From Telluribacter sp035998675 (GTDB lineage Bacteria; Bacteroidota; Bacteroidia; Cytophagales; Spirosomataceae), in contig NZ_DASYHI010000015.1 of assembly GCF_035998675.1 (NCBI RefSeq), positions 62,001 to 126,000 of the forward strand: a stretch of 64,000 nucleotides of DNA, given 5' to 3'. The translations under genes were made by a program, and so were the position numbers. Every line of letters begins with the position of its first letter. The first letter of the stretch is position 1. The notes beneath the pieces are model-generated. The model saw only the letters and a list, made by a program, of their open reading frames with translations. It had not been told where the DNA came from and did no database searches. Positions 36,560 through 44,800 of this stretch are shown here, in pieces.

Positions 36560-36735
36560 TTACTCGCTTAGATTATGTAGATTTACTACCTGAAGATGGT
36601 CGATAGTACGAAAATCAGCAATATTGCGTGTTATCAATACCAAATTGTTGGCAACACCAGTAGCGGCAATAATGGCAGATGGCCCAAATAATCTATGATC
36701 ACATTAGTGTCTATTAAATACTCCGGTTGTTCCAT
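36560..36735 (-). pseudogene. VapC-type PIN-domain toxin, internally deleted
   Basis: The ATG at 36735 overlaps the end of the antitoxin gene and starts MEQPEYLIDTNVIIDYLG, the first strand of a PIN domain with its catalytic Asp. After 18 codons the frame is lost. A different frame then continues with PSAIIAATGVANNLVLITRN, then DF and a normal PIN C-terminus ending HNLSE at a stop (36560). The middle of the domain, roughly 70 residues including other acidic catalytic residues, is missing. The toxin is dead by deletion plus frameshift. Confidence 0.82.
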
Positions 36736-36929
36736 TCGCTACGGCTTTGACTTACGTACTCCTGCATCTCGTCAGCAACACGGGAAGGTAGTTTACCAGC
36801 ATATTTTTCTGAGAGCTTCTGCCGGGGCTGAACTTCTTTTTTTAACACTTTTATAAGATCCAGGTCTTCCAGATCTTCTAATAGCCGATAAGCCTTGCTG
36901 TTATTTATTTGGATAAGTACCGTTTCCAT
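36714..36929 (-). CDS. Antitoxin of a decayed vapBC-type pair
   Basis: A 71-residue protein starting METVLIQINNSKAYRLLEDL, the pattern of Bacteroidota antitoxins paired with PIN toxins: a short N-terminal beta/helical part and a C-terminal charged region (QPRQKLSEKYAGKLPSRVAD) that would wrap the toxin. It overlaps the start of the truncated PIN toxin by 22 bases. The frame is intact although the toxin is destroyed, so it may persist as a solitary antitoxin. Confidence 0.75.
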   Translation of the reverse strand: METVLIQINNSKAYRLLEDLEDLDLIKVLKKEVQPRQKLSEKYAGKLPSRVADEMQEYVSQSRSEWNNRSI

Positions 36930-37207
36930 AATGATTTAATATAAAATAATCCGTCCCTTTTGAGGGAGTCTATAGGTTGCAAACAAATTTAAATAACTTA
37001 AGATTTATTATTTCAATTATTCCTACAACTACTTTTTGTTCTATATACTATTACCTTACTCATGCGACCATTGGCTTTCTTCCTCTTTTCGTCTTTTGGA
37101 GCCTTTCCAGATAGGAACCGTGTTAAAATTAGTTAAAAAGAAAGTACTTCTTTCAACTTCTGCTTACCTTACAAGTACTTCTTCTCTCAACACTTACACA
37201 CTTCCTA

Positions 37208-38680
37208 ATGCAAAAGCTCCACGCTCGTCTGGTCCTGTTATTGTTCGTCTTTTTCTCCTGCCAATTCGCCGCAGTATTCGGCCAGTCAAAATCCAAACCC
37301 ATTACCAAAGTACTCATTGACTGTAGCTTTTGCACGGGTCAGAAAATCGCCGCCAACGTCACAGATCTTTTCTCCAATGGTTTCTCCAAACTTGTAGAAA
37401 CCGAGGCTGATGCTGCCGGACAGGCTACCCTTAATGTACCTGCCACTGATCCCTTACTCGCTTATATTACGGTTGGGCCGGGTGTGCTAGGACAGGATTC
37501 GGTATATCGTCTTTACTTAGAGCCCAATCAGGTTCTGAAGTTAACCATCGAGCAGGATAAGATACACTACTCTGGAAAGCTGAGTGCAGTCAATGAGTAC
37601 CTGTTGGAGTCCGAGAAAATAACCAATAAAGTATGGGATGAAGCGAATGCGATAGCTGGTCAATTCAGGAAGTTTTCTAAAGAGGAACAGGAAAAGGTAC
37701 TTATTTCATTTAACAAAAGATATAGTTCGCTGCACCAGACGATTACCAACGACAGCCGTCTGTCCGCTCAACAAAAGGATATAATTATAGCCAATAATCA
37801 GCTGCTGATTCTATGGAAAATAAAAGGGCTGGAGGGCGCCAATATAAAAAAGCTGAAAGAAGAAAGCAGCCATGAGGTGACTTCTTTTCTAAATGGGTTG
37901 CCAGTCAAAGCCTCTTACCTAAAGGCGAATATGGATACTTACAGGAGAGTAATAGATCTAGAAATTCGTAATCATCTGTTTGGATCAATCTACTACGCGT
38001 TAGAACAGGACGGCAAAGAAAAAAATGAAGATACGTTGCTTCTACTTAAGGATAAGGCCATTAGAAGTAATACCCGACTGGCTCCAATCAAAGAGTTTTT
38101 ATTGGCCAAAAACATTAGTTGGGACCTCAATGATTATGGTTTAAAACCTCAGGTAATTCAAAACTTTACCAAATTCAGGGAAGAGTACCCCACCTCACCG
38201 TATATAAGCTCCCTTGAATCAAAACTGGATGAGCACTATGATCTGGCAGAAGGCAAAGAGGCCAGAGACTTTGCCGCTACGGATATAAACGGGAAGGAGG
38301 TACGTCTGTCGGACCTGAAAGGGAAAGTAGTTTATGTAGATTCCTGGGCCACCTGGTGTGGTCCTTGTATCGCTGAGTTCCCCCACTCCAAAAAGATGAT
38401 GGAGCACTATAAGGGGAATGACAACGTAGTATTTCTGTTTGTTTCGGTAGATGAAGATACTAAAAAGTGGAAGTCCTATCTGCAGAGTGGTAAAGCGCCC
38501 AGTGGTATTCATGTAAATCATAAAACAACAGATCCTGAGTTAGATATTTATACCATTTATAGGATGTCAGGCATTCCGCACTACATACTAATTGATAAGG
38601 CTGGAAAAATTAAAGTCAATAAAGCGCCGAGACCTTCTGAAAAAGAATCCTACGCGCTGATTGATGAACTACTTAAATGA
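37208..38680 (+). CDS. TlpA-like thioredoxin-fold disulfide reductase
   Basis: A 490-residue exported protein. After a signal peptide (ends AAVFGQ), the N-terminal ~340 residues are a DUF4369-like/helical region common in Bacteroidota TlpA proteins. The C-terminal thioredoxin domain (about 350-490) carries the active site WCGPC near residue 380 and the cis-proline loop GIPHYIL near 455. It probably reduces disulfides in the periplasm, for cytochrome c maturation or for secreted proteins. Base composition is clearly lower in GC than the surrounding genes, which may mean acquisition. Confidence 0.88.
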   Translation: MQKLHARLVLLLFVFFSCQFAAVFGQSKSKPITKVLIDCSFCTGQKIAANVTDLFSNGFSKLVETEADAAGQATLNVPATDPLLAYITVGPGVLGQDSVYRLYLEPNQVLKLTIEQDKIHYSGKLSAVNEYLLESEKITNKVWDEANAIAGQFRKFSKEEQEKVLISFNKRYSSLHQTITNDSRLSAQQKDIIIANNQLLILWKIKGLEGANIKKLKEESSHEVTSFLNGLPVKASYLKANMDTYRRVIDLEIRNHLFGSIYYALEQDGKEKNEDTLLLLKDKAIRSNTRLAPIKEFLLAKNISWDLNDYGLKPQVIQNFTKFREEYPTSPYISSLESKLDEHYDLAEGKEARDFAATDINGKEVRLSDLKGKVVYVDSWATWCGPCIAEFPHSKKMMEHYKGNDNVVFLFVSVDEDTKKWKSYLQSGKAPSGIHVNHKTTDPELDIYTIYRMSGIPHYILIDKAGKIKVNKAPRPSEKESYALIDELLK

Positions 38681-38684
38681 TACT

Positions 38685-38721
38685 CCCCGTCAGGTACTTC
38701 TGGCGGGGGCTTCTTGTTTTT
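38685..38721 (+). terminator. Rho-independent terminator
   Basis: Stem CCCCGTCAG / CTGGCGGGG (one G-T pair) with a 6-nt GTACTT loop, followed by GCTTCTTGTTTTT, five bases after the TlpA-like gene. Confidence 0.75.
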
Positions 38722-38895
38722 GGAAATGATTCGAATACTGCTCTAAAGGTTGTGGGGCATAACTTATTATTAAGCTAATAAAATGACCGTTTGATAAATT
38801 TCTATAATCTAAGATAGGTTATGCAGGTGCTATATCGTACGTTAGAGCCAGTTTAAGTACATAAACAATCAAATCACCCTACTCAATTCAAGCAA

Positions 38896-39315
38896 ATGCT
38901 AAAATCTCTCCTTCTTCTCTTTTTAGTCAGTGTGACTATCCCCTCTTTTTCGCAATTTGTTGAGCTAGCTGAGGGCAATGATTCCAAACCCGTAGCCACT
39001 CAGAGTGCCTTCGTCCAGGGCAACCGTGATGCTGAACGCTACTACAGTAAGTACAAAGCTGCTGGAACCGGCACTTTAGTGGCAAGTGTGATTTCCCCTT
39101 TGCTTGGCCTGATACCAGCTATTGCCTGCTCTTCAATCGAGCCGCAGGAGGCTAATCTGGGAGTTCCAAAGCCTGAAATGCTGACTCAGGGCGAATATTA
39201 CCTGGGTTACACTCAAAAAGCTAAAAAGATCAAATCGCGTCGGGTGTGGACTAACTGGGGTGTTGGTTTAGGTGTGAACTTAGCCATTGTACTCGTCGCA
39301 GCAGCAAGCCGCTAG
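38896..39315 (+). CDS. Conserved Bacteroidota protein of unknown function
   Basis: A 139-residue exported membrane-associated protein. It begins with a signal peptide (ends IPSFSQ). A middle segment FVQGNRDAERYYSKYKAAGT is followed by a hydrophobic helix (LVASVISPLLGLIPAIACSS), then YYLGYTQKAKKIKSRRVWTN and a final hydrophobic helix. This glycine-flanked two-helix layout occurs in small hypothetical proteins of Cytophagales; no function is known to me. It ends at a strong bidirectional terminator. Confidence 0.7.
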   Translation: MLKSLLLLFLVSVTIPSFSQFVELAEGNDSKPVATQSAFVQGNRDAERYYSKYKAAGTGTLVASVISPLLGLIPAIACSSIEPQEANLGVPKPEMLTQGEYYLGYTQKAKKIKSRRVWTNWGVGLGVNLAIVLVAAASR

Positions 39316-39396
39316 TAGCTAACCAGCATGGTCCTATTCTATGATTAGTTGAATAAAAGTAAAATTAAAGTCAACCGGCCCCTGGCCTTTTGAAAT

Positions 39397-39439
39397 AATT
39401 AAAAAGTACCGCCAGAAGCTCTGGCGGTACTTTTTAATT
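39397..39439. terminator. Bidirectional terminator, 19-bp perfect stem
   Basis: AATTAAAAAGTACCGCCAG (39397-39415) pairs perfectly with 39421-39439 around a 5-nt loop. The A and T runs give a U tract on either strand. It separates the convergent small protein and porin genes. Confidence 0.95.
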
Positions 39440-39523
39440 TAATTGGGGCAAAACAGTGATCAACTTCTCCAGCTTCCTGGGAAAAGGCAACTTCTCTATT
39501 TGATCCGGGTACCTATTCATTGC

Positions 39524-40954
39524 CTATATCGACACCTGGTACTGCAGTACCCAGGCTCCCCGGCGACCCGAAGGCGACAGCAGGTTAGCCGTAGTACTGG
39601 CCCGATAAACCGGGCGGTTCTCGTAGTTCAGGCTGAGCTTGGCCGTGTGCCCTTTCATCAGCCAGTTCATTCCCACGTTCCAGACGTTCATGCCGCCTTC
39701 CAGGCGGTCGTAGGTAGCGTGTTGTAGCGAGGCGTACGGTAGCAAAGTACCCTGGCTACCCAGCAGGTCGTTCCGCAATTTATAGCCCAATTGTGCGTAC
39801 ACTACCTTTCCGTTACCAAACATCGGAAAGGCGTTACCCTGGGTACCACCCACGCCCGGTAGGGGTTGGGTAGTACCACTGGCCGGATTCATAAGGCCGT
39901 TGTAGCGCAGGTACCCGGGGCCATAGGTAGTGCGAAAGTACCCTACGTACGACGACACCGCCGTACCCCGTACCTGGTCCAAAGGCATGTCCATATAAGC
40001 CGCCACCGACCACAGGTTCAGGCTGCTGTAGGTAGTATCGGCTCCTTCCCGACGCCAGGTGGCGTTTTTCTGCGTAATAAATCCGGCTTCCAGATTCAGG
40101 ACCCGGCGCCTACCCAGGTAGGTACCGGTCATGTAGCCGGGCGTAGTGTTGTCTTCGGTGTCAAGTATGTTATAAATAAATAAACCCTGGAGCTGCTTCC
40201 GGTGGTTACGCTGCGCAAAAGTGGAGTTAGTACCCAGGGGCGGCGGTACAGCGGCGTTGGTTTCAATGGGGAACGGGTCCGAAATAGCCAGCCGGTAGTT
40301 GAACTTGTCGTACTGGCCCCGCGCGTACACACTCAGCTTGCGGGCAAACTCGTCGGTCTGGTCAACGGTTGCCTGGGCAAACACGGGTACATCCATGGTC
40401 AGGATGGAACCAATACTGGGTTGCGAAAAGCGCGACAAGCCGCCTACTATGGTCAATCCCGCGCCAAAACGCAAAAAATTAGTACCCCGGCGGTAGGTTT
40501 CGTATTCGCCCAGGGCATCGTGAAAGAAAGCGGCAATCTTCCGGTTGCTGGGAGTACCGTTGGCATTATAGCCGGGGAAGGCATTCAGCCGGTTAAAGTT
40601 ATTCATCCCAAACTGCGTATAAAAAAACACCCGGTCGGTCAGCTGGCCAAAGAGCTGGAGGCGCGTACGGCGCAGGCCAATATCGAAGGTCTGGTCGCGG
40701 GGATCACCCATGACCGTAGTACCGGGGTTGCTGTCGTTAAGGCGCAGCCAGGTCTGGTTCAGGAAGGTAGCCTTAATGTAGTGCGTACCCGAGGGGTTCA
40801 GGTTGTAGCGGATGTCATTTCGCGTATCCAAGTCCGCAGGGGTAGTTTCCACTGGGGAAGTATCCACTGGTGAAGTACCTGTTGTCTGAGCATTGACAAT
40901 TGGAATAAAAGGGAAGGTTATCAGCATTAAAAACAGCAGAGGTACTTTTTTCAT
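39524..40954 (-). CDS. Porin, OprP/phosphate-selective type
   Basis: A 476-residue outer-membrane beta-barrel. The signal peptide ends PIVNAQ. A short Pro/Thr-rich repeat (TSPVDTSPVETTPAD) precedes the barrel. Strand patterns such as HYIKATFLNQTWLRLND, DIGLRRTRLQLFGQLTDRVFFYTQFG and LSVYARGQYDKFNYRLAIS match the OprO/OprP-like porin family of Bacteroidota, and the C-terminus ends in an aromatic-rich final strand (WVLQYQVSI). The solute is unknown. It is isolated between terminators. Confidence 0.82.
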   Translation of the reverse strand: MKKVPLLFLMLITFPFIPIVNAQTTGTSPVDTSPVETTPADLDTRNDIRYNLNPSGTHYIKATFLNQTWLRLNDSNPGTTVMGDPRDQTFDIGLRRTRLQLFGQLTDRVFFYTQFGMNNFNRLNAFPGYNANGTPSNRKIAAFFHDALGEYETYRRGTNFLRFGAGLTIVGGLSRFSQPSIGSILTMDVPVFAQATVDQTDEFARKLSVYARGQYDKFNYRLAISDPFPIETNAAVPPPLGTNSTFAQRNHRKQLQGLFIYNILDTEDNTTPGYMTGTYLGRRRVLNLEAGFITQKNATWRREGADTTYSSLNLWSVAAYMDMPLDQVRGTAVSSYVGYFRTTYGPGYLRYNGLMNPASGTTQPLPGVGGTQGNAFPMFGNGKVVYAQLGYKLRNDLLGSQGTLLPYASLQHATYDRLEGGMNVWNVGMNWLMKGHTAKLSLNYENRPVYRASTTANLLSPSGRRGAWVLQYQVSI

Positions 40955-41121
40955 AGAGTAAAAAAATGAATAGTTCAGCTAAGTAAATAGCGAAACTCAC
41001 CTGTAAGGGTAGGTTAAAAAGTAATAAAAAATAATGTTCTGCCTAGGGCTTTGGGCTCAACTACGCCCTTTTAGCAGGATTTTAACTTTCGCATACCAGG
41101 AAAGTACTTCAAATAAAATAC

Positions 41122-41159
41122 AAAAGCGAGGCGGAATGTTTGGTTCCAGCCTCGCTTTT
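41122..41159 (-). terminator. Terminator after the metalloprotease gene
   Basis: Perfect 11-bp stem (AAAAGCGAGGC / GCCTCGCTTTT) with a 16-nt loop and a T-rich tail on the minus strand, 25 bases after the metalloprotease stop. Confidence 0.85.
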
Positions 41160-41183
41160 TGGTGTATACGTCAAATCTGTTGC

Positions 41184-43655
41184 CTACTCCTCCCAGCCAC
41201 AGATGGGCTCAAGCCACTCCTGACCCGGATCAATGGGCGCCCCGTCGGGTACCGGATTGCTCATGAGAGCCGGAAAACTCTGCGTCTGTCCTTTTTCAAA
41301 GAGGTCAATCCGTCGTAAGGCAAACTGATAGTGGGCCCGGTGCTGCTCGTCCACGCCGTACTGCTTCTGGTCAATCCAGGATTTCAGATCATTGAGCTTA
41401 AACAAAGCCATGGCCCGGGCCGCGGGAGAAGCCTCAGCCGATTCGGCCAGGCCAATCAGGTGCTGTAGAATGAGCTGCTCGGTCTGTCGGCGAATGCTTG
41501 CCTGGTAGCTTTCGCGGGTAGGGGTTTTGTTTTTCCAGGTTTCATCAATTAACCCATCTATCACTTCGCCCAGGCCGGGCAGTGAGCTGTCTACCGCGCG
41601 TTGCGCCTCCAGCCGACTGGCCCGCTCGGGGTCAAGTACCAGCGGCAGCACCAGGGAAGTAGCCGCCTCGGCGGGAGCCAGCGGGTCAAACGTCAGGCCG
41701 GTGCGCCGACCGAATACCTCCCGGCTGTTGGGGGTGTAGCCAAAAGGAGTGGGTGGAATTAGGGCCAGCACGGGCCGTGGCAGTGCCAGTACCTCGGGCC
41801 GGATGGACGATAAAATAGTACGTAAGGCCCGGCGCTGTTCCCCTCCCTCTACGGGCTTGTAGATAGTCTGGCCGTCGCCCCGCAGGGCGTAGGTATAGGT
41901 AGCACCACCTACCACCTTGGCGGCAGCCTCAACCTGGTAGCGGTGAAACAGGTACATGGGTACCAGTACTTCTTCGAGGGTAGCCAGTGGCATTCCCACG
42001 GGTATTTTCTTTTCGTTAAATTGGTTCAAAGCAATCCGGCGTACCTTCATCACCCGTTCCAGTTCATCCACGGCGTTGCTGCCGCCGTCCCAGAGGTGCG
42101 TCTGCGGATGGGCACTACTCACCGGCCGGGCGTCCTGATCGCTCAGAAAACCCAGTCCTTGCTGTAGGTACCCGTTTATGATCTGGTTTAGGGAATCTTT
42201 CTCATTGACTCCTTCCGGAAAGCTACGGTAGGCGTAGTTAATAGCTACTTTGTCCCACGCGCCAATTCCGCTGGCGTAGGCATTGGAGAGGTCCAAGGTA
42301 CTATCGTTTTTGATATCCACCTGCGGATGCGGGTAGTCCATCACTGAGGCGCGTTCGCTAACGCTGGCTACGTAGTTGTGGGGCAGCCCCAGCGTATGCC
42401 CCACCTCATGCGCCGACAGCTGGCGTAGCCGGGCCAGCGAAAGCTGCATCATCTCGTCCGACACGGGCTGCCCTTCTTCGTACTTTGCCACCAGCCCCTG
42501 CGCAATCAGAAAGTCCTGCCGTACCCGCAACGAACCCAGCGTTACTTTTCCTTTCAGGATTTCGCCGGTGCGCGGGTCCACGATACTGCTCCCGTACGAC
42601 CAGCCCCGCGTGGAACGGTGTACCCATTGTATCAGGTTGTAGCGAATATCCATCGGGTCGGCGGTATCGGGCAGCATCCTGACCTGGAAGGCATCCCTGT
42701 AGCCGGCTGCCTCAAAGGCCTGGTTCCACCAGGAGGCACCTTCCAGCAGGGCCGAGCGGATGGGCTCGGGGGTACCGGGGTCGAGGTAGTACACAATAGG
42801 CTTTACGGCTTCGCTCAGGGCGGCGGCCGTAGAGTCTTTTTTCTGGAGGCGATGCCGCACGATGTACCGTTTGGCCAGCGGCTCCCCTACCGGCGAGGCG
42901 TAATCATAAAACTCCAGGCCAATCACCCCCGCCCGCGGGTCAAAGGTCCGGGGCGTATAGTTACTGTCCGGCAGCTCCACAAACGAGTGGTGCTGGTGCA
43001 TGGTCACGGCCGCGGGCGTAGGTACTACCGACCGCAGGTAAGGCCCGGCCCCCTCCCCTACCAGCGTAATAAGGGTTTCGAATTCGGTGTTTTTGGGAAA
43101 GTTTTTGGTGCGCTCCAGGTACATAGCCGAGCGCGAGGCTTCCGGGCGGTAGGTACCCTGGCGGGTGCGGCTAATGGCCTGTGCGGCCCCGACGGCATCC
43201 TGCATCAGGAAGGGGGTCAGGTCTACCAGTACCCGTCCGTACGACTCCGCCGCTACGTCAAAACCCCAGTGAATAGAACGCGCAAAGGATTCCTCTACGG
43301 CTTTGCGTTCCAGCGGATCGGGACTCAGGGCGCGGTAGCGGTAGTTAGGCTCCACCATCAGTACCTTCGGCCCTACCCGCTCAAACCGTACGATATGCTC
43401 CTGCCCCAGGCGGCCCCGGTCCAGCCCGATATCGTTAGAGCCAATGCCCTGCGCCAGCGTCGGGTAGTAAAGCAGCTCGGTATTTAAACGGGAAATTTCC
43501 AGCCATATCTTTCCTTTATTCGCGTCCCAGTAGTACGGCAGAAAACCTTCCTGCCTTTGCATACCGGCGGTAAAGGTTTCAATGGAAGGCGGCTGGGCAA
43601 GCGAAAGCGTTGAATAAAGTAGGGCAAAAGCCCCTATCAAGTACTTTTTTATCAT
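41184..43655 (-). CDS. Exported zinc metalloprotease (DUF5117/DUF4953 type)
   Basis: An 823-residue protein with a signal peptide (MIKKYLIGAFALLYSTLSLAQ). A DUF5117-like beta region covers about 75-270 (TELLYYPTLAQGIGSNDIGLDRG, HHSFVELPDSNYTPR). The catalytic region near residue 415 holds the extended zinc motif HEVGHTLGLPHNY (HExxHxxGxxH), typical of metzincin-like peptidases, followed by SVMDYPHPQV with the Met-turn methionine. The helical C-terminal part matches DUF4953. Such proteins are common in Bacteroidota and are thought to process extracellular proteins; the target is unknown. Monocistronic. Confidence 0.92.
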   Translation of the reverse strand: MIKKYLIGAFALLYSTLSLAQPPSIETFTAGMQRQEGFLPYYWDANKGKIWLEISRLNTELLYYPTLAQGIGSNDIGLDRGRLGQEHIVRFERVGPKVLMVEPNYRYRALSPDPLERKAVEESFARSIHWGFDVAAESYGRVLVDLTPFLMQDAVGAAQAISRTRQGTYRPEASRSAMYLERTKNFPKNTEFETLITLVGEGAGPYLRSVVPTPAAVTMHQHHSFVELPDSNYTPRTFDPRAGVIGLEFYDYASPVGEPLAKRYIVRHRLQKKDSTAAALSEAVKPIVYYLDPGTPEPIRSALLEGASWWNQAFEAAGYRDAFQVRMLPDTADPMDIRYNLIQWVHRSTRGWSYGSSIVDPRTGEILKGKVTLGSLRVRQDFLIAQGLVAKYEEGQPVSDEMMQLSLARLRQLSAHEVGHTLGLPHNYVASVSERASVMDYPHPQVDIKNDSTLDLSNAYASGIGAWDKVAINYAYRSFPEGVNEKDSLNQIINGYLQQGLGFLSDQDARPVSSAHPQTHLWDGGSNAVDELERVMKVRRIALNQFNEKKIPVGMPLATLEEVLVPMYLFHRYQVEAAAKVVGGATYTYALRGDGQTIYKPVEGGEQRRALRTILSSIRPEVLALPRPVLALIPPTPFGYTPNSREVFGRRTGLTFDPLAPAEAATSLVLPLVLDPERASRLEAQRAVDSSLPGLGEVIDGLIDETWKNKTPTRESYQASIRRQTEQLILQHLIGLAESAEASPAARAMALFKLNDLKSWIDQKQYGVDEQHRAHYQFALRRIDLFEKGQTQSFPALMSNPVPDGAPIDPGQEWLEPICGWEE

Positions 43656-43836
43656 ACCGGGAAGGATTTTATTTCATGCATATTGATTATAAATATAATT
43701 GAAAACAGCGGGTGTTAACAGATTACCTCCTTTTTTATCATTTGTCAATGGTTCGGTGGGAATAATGCGCTTTGGGCTATTCCAAAAAAGAATTTTGCTT
43801 AGCAGATAAGCATGTACTACAAAAACTCGACTAAAA

Positions 43837-43872
43837 TGTTCGCATATTGAGAACTTTTCATATATTTGTTCT
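43837..43872 (+). promoter_or_regulatory. higBA promoter and candidate HigA operator
   Basis: TATATTTG (43861-43868) matches the -7 consensus TAnnTTTG exactly, 22 bases before the higB ATG. Alternating half sites GTTC (43838-43841), GAAC (43851-43854) and GTTCT (43868-43872) form overlapping inverted repeats around it, a plausible HigA binding site for autorepression. Confidence 0.5.
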
Positions 43873-43889
43873 GTCCAATCCACTACTTG

Positions 43890-44186
43890 ATGGAGCGAAT
43901 ATTTGCAAAGAGTACTCTCAGGCAATTTTGGGGAAAACATAAAGATGCGGGACAATACCTGAAAACCTGGTATGACACAGCCATGAGTGCCGATTGGAAA
44001 AACCCAATGGATGTTAAAAACACCTATGCCAACGCTAGTATTCTAAAAGACGGGAGGATTGTTTTTAATATTAAAGGAAATGCATACCGGTTGGTGGCAA
44101 GATTCAACTTTGAGAAAAAATGGATCTTTATTCGGTTTATCGGTACCCATGCCGACTATGATAAAATAGACGCAAATACAATCTAA
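43890..44186 (+). CDS. higB: HigB-type mRNA interferase toxin
   Basis: A 98-residue RelE-superfamily toxin. I start at the ATG at 43890 (MERIFAKSTLRQFWGKH). The family pattern is complete: DWKNPMDVKNTYANASILKD, GRIVFNIKGNAYRLVARFNF and FIRFIGTHADYDKID at the C-terminus. It would cleave ribosome-bound mRNA when freed from HigA. Toxin precedes antitoxin by 11 bases, the usual higBA order. Base composition is lower in GC than the neighbours, consistent with mobile origin. Confidence 0.93.
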   Translation: MERIFAKSTLRQFWGKHKDAGQYLKTWYDTAMSADWKNPMDVKNTYANASILKDGRIVFNIKGNAYRLVARFNFEKKWIFIRFIGTHADYDKIDANTI

Positions 44187-44197
44187 GGAAGAAAAGG

Positions 44198-44566
44198 ATG
44201 GACATTAAACTTATAAAAACCGAGGAAGAATACCAGGAAGCCCTAATGCGGCTGAATACGCTTTTTGATGCTCCAATGGGCACGCCCGAAAGTGATCAGG
44301 CTGATCTTCTGGCACTAGTAATTGATGAGTACGAGAAAAAGAAGTATCCTATTGAGGCACCTGACCCCATAGAAGCGATTAAAATCCGAATGGAAGAATT
44401 GGATCTGAAACAGGTAGATCTGGTTCCTTACATTGGAGGAAAAAGTCAGGTTTCTGAAATACTGAACCGGAAAAGAAAGCTCACCGTAGAAATGGTCCGG
44501 AACCTGGCACGAAGGCTCAATCTTTCCGCCTCTATTCTTGTAAACGACTACCAATTGTCCAAATAA
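44198..44566 (+). CDS. higA: HigA-type antitoxin with HTH domain
   Basis: A 122-residue antitoxin. The N-terminal helical part (EEYQEALMRLNTLFDAP) binds the toxin, and the C-terminal XRE-like helix-turn-helix (MEELDLKQVDLVPYIGGKSQ, then VSEILNRKRKLT) binds the operator at its own promoter. It partners the upstream HigB and represses the operon. Confidence 0.93.
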   Translation: MDIKLIKTEEEYQEALMRLNTLFDAPMGTPESDQADLLALVIDEYEKKKYPIEAPDPIEAIKIRMEELDLKQVDLVPYIGGKSQVSEILNRKRKLTVEMVRNLARRLNLSASILVNDYQLSK

Positions 44567-44618
44567 CGCCTTCTATAGTGTTGATGACCAAGGGTATATT
44601 TTCAAGGGTGTCGCCCCC

Positions 44619-44633
44619 AGCCCCGTAGGGGCT
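44619..44633. repeat. AGCCCC-GTA-GGGGCT hairpin
   Basis: A perfect 6-bp stem with GTA loop downstream of higA. Short AGCCCCGTAGGGGCT-type palindromes occur as dispersed intergenic elements in Bacteroidota; only one copy is seen here, and it may simply terminate higBA. The rest of the 234-base gap to the next gene holds nothing I recognise. Confidence 0.35.
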
Positions 44634-44800
44634 ACTTTCGGCTTATTTTTCTATAGTCTTGCAGCGGGTCAGGCAGATGCTACAGCCCAAAAACCGGCTG
44701 GCAAATAATTTATTCTCAGACGATTTATAAATCCTTTTCGGCTGCTATATTGCAGGTTAAAAAACCTTATCCTGCCTCCTCTCCCAACCTAATGTCGCTT

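Noticed and set aside
42618..43487. 289-codon frame antisense to the metalloprotease
   Set aside because: Shadow frame; the sense protein is well supported by zinc motif and signal peptide.
43656..44800. Possible defence island around higBA
   Set aside because: Only the two-gene toxin-antitoxin pair is present; neighbours are an exported protease and a propeller protein.
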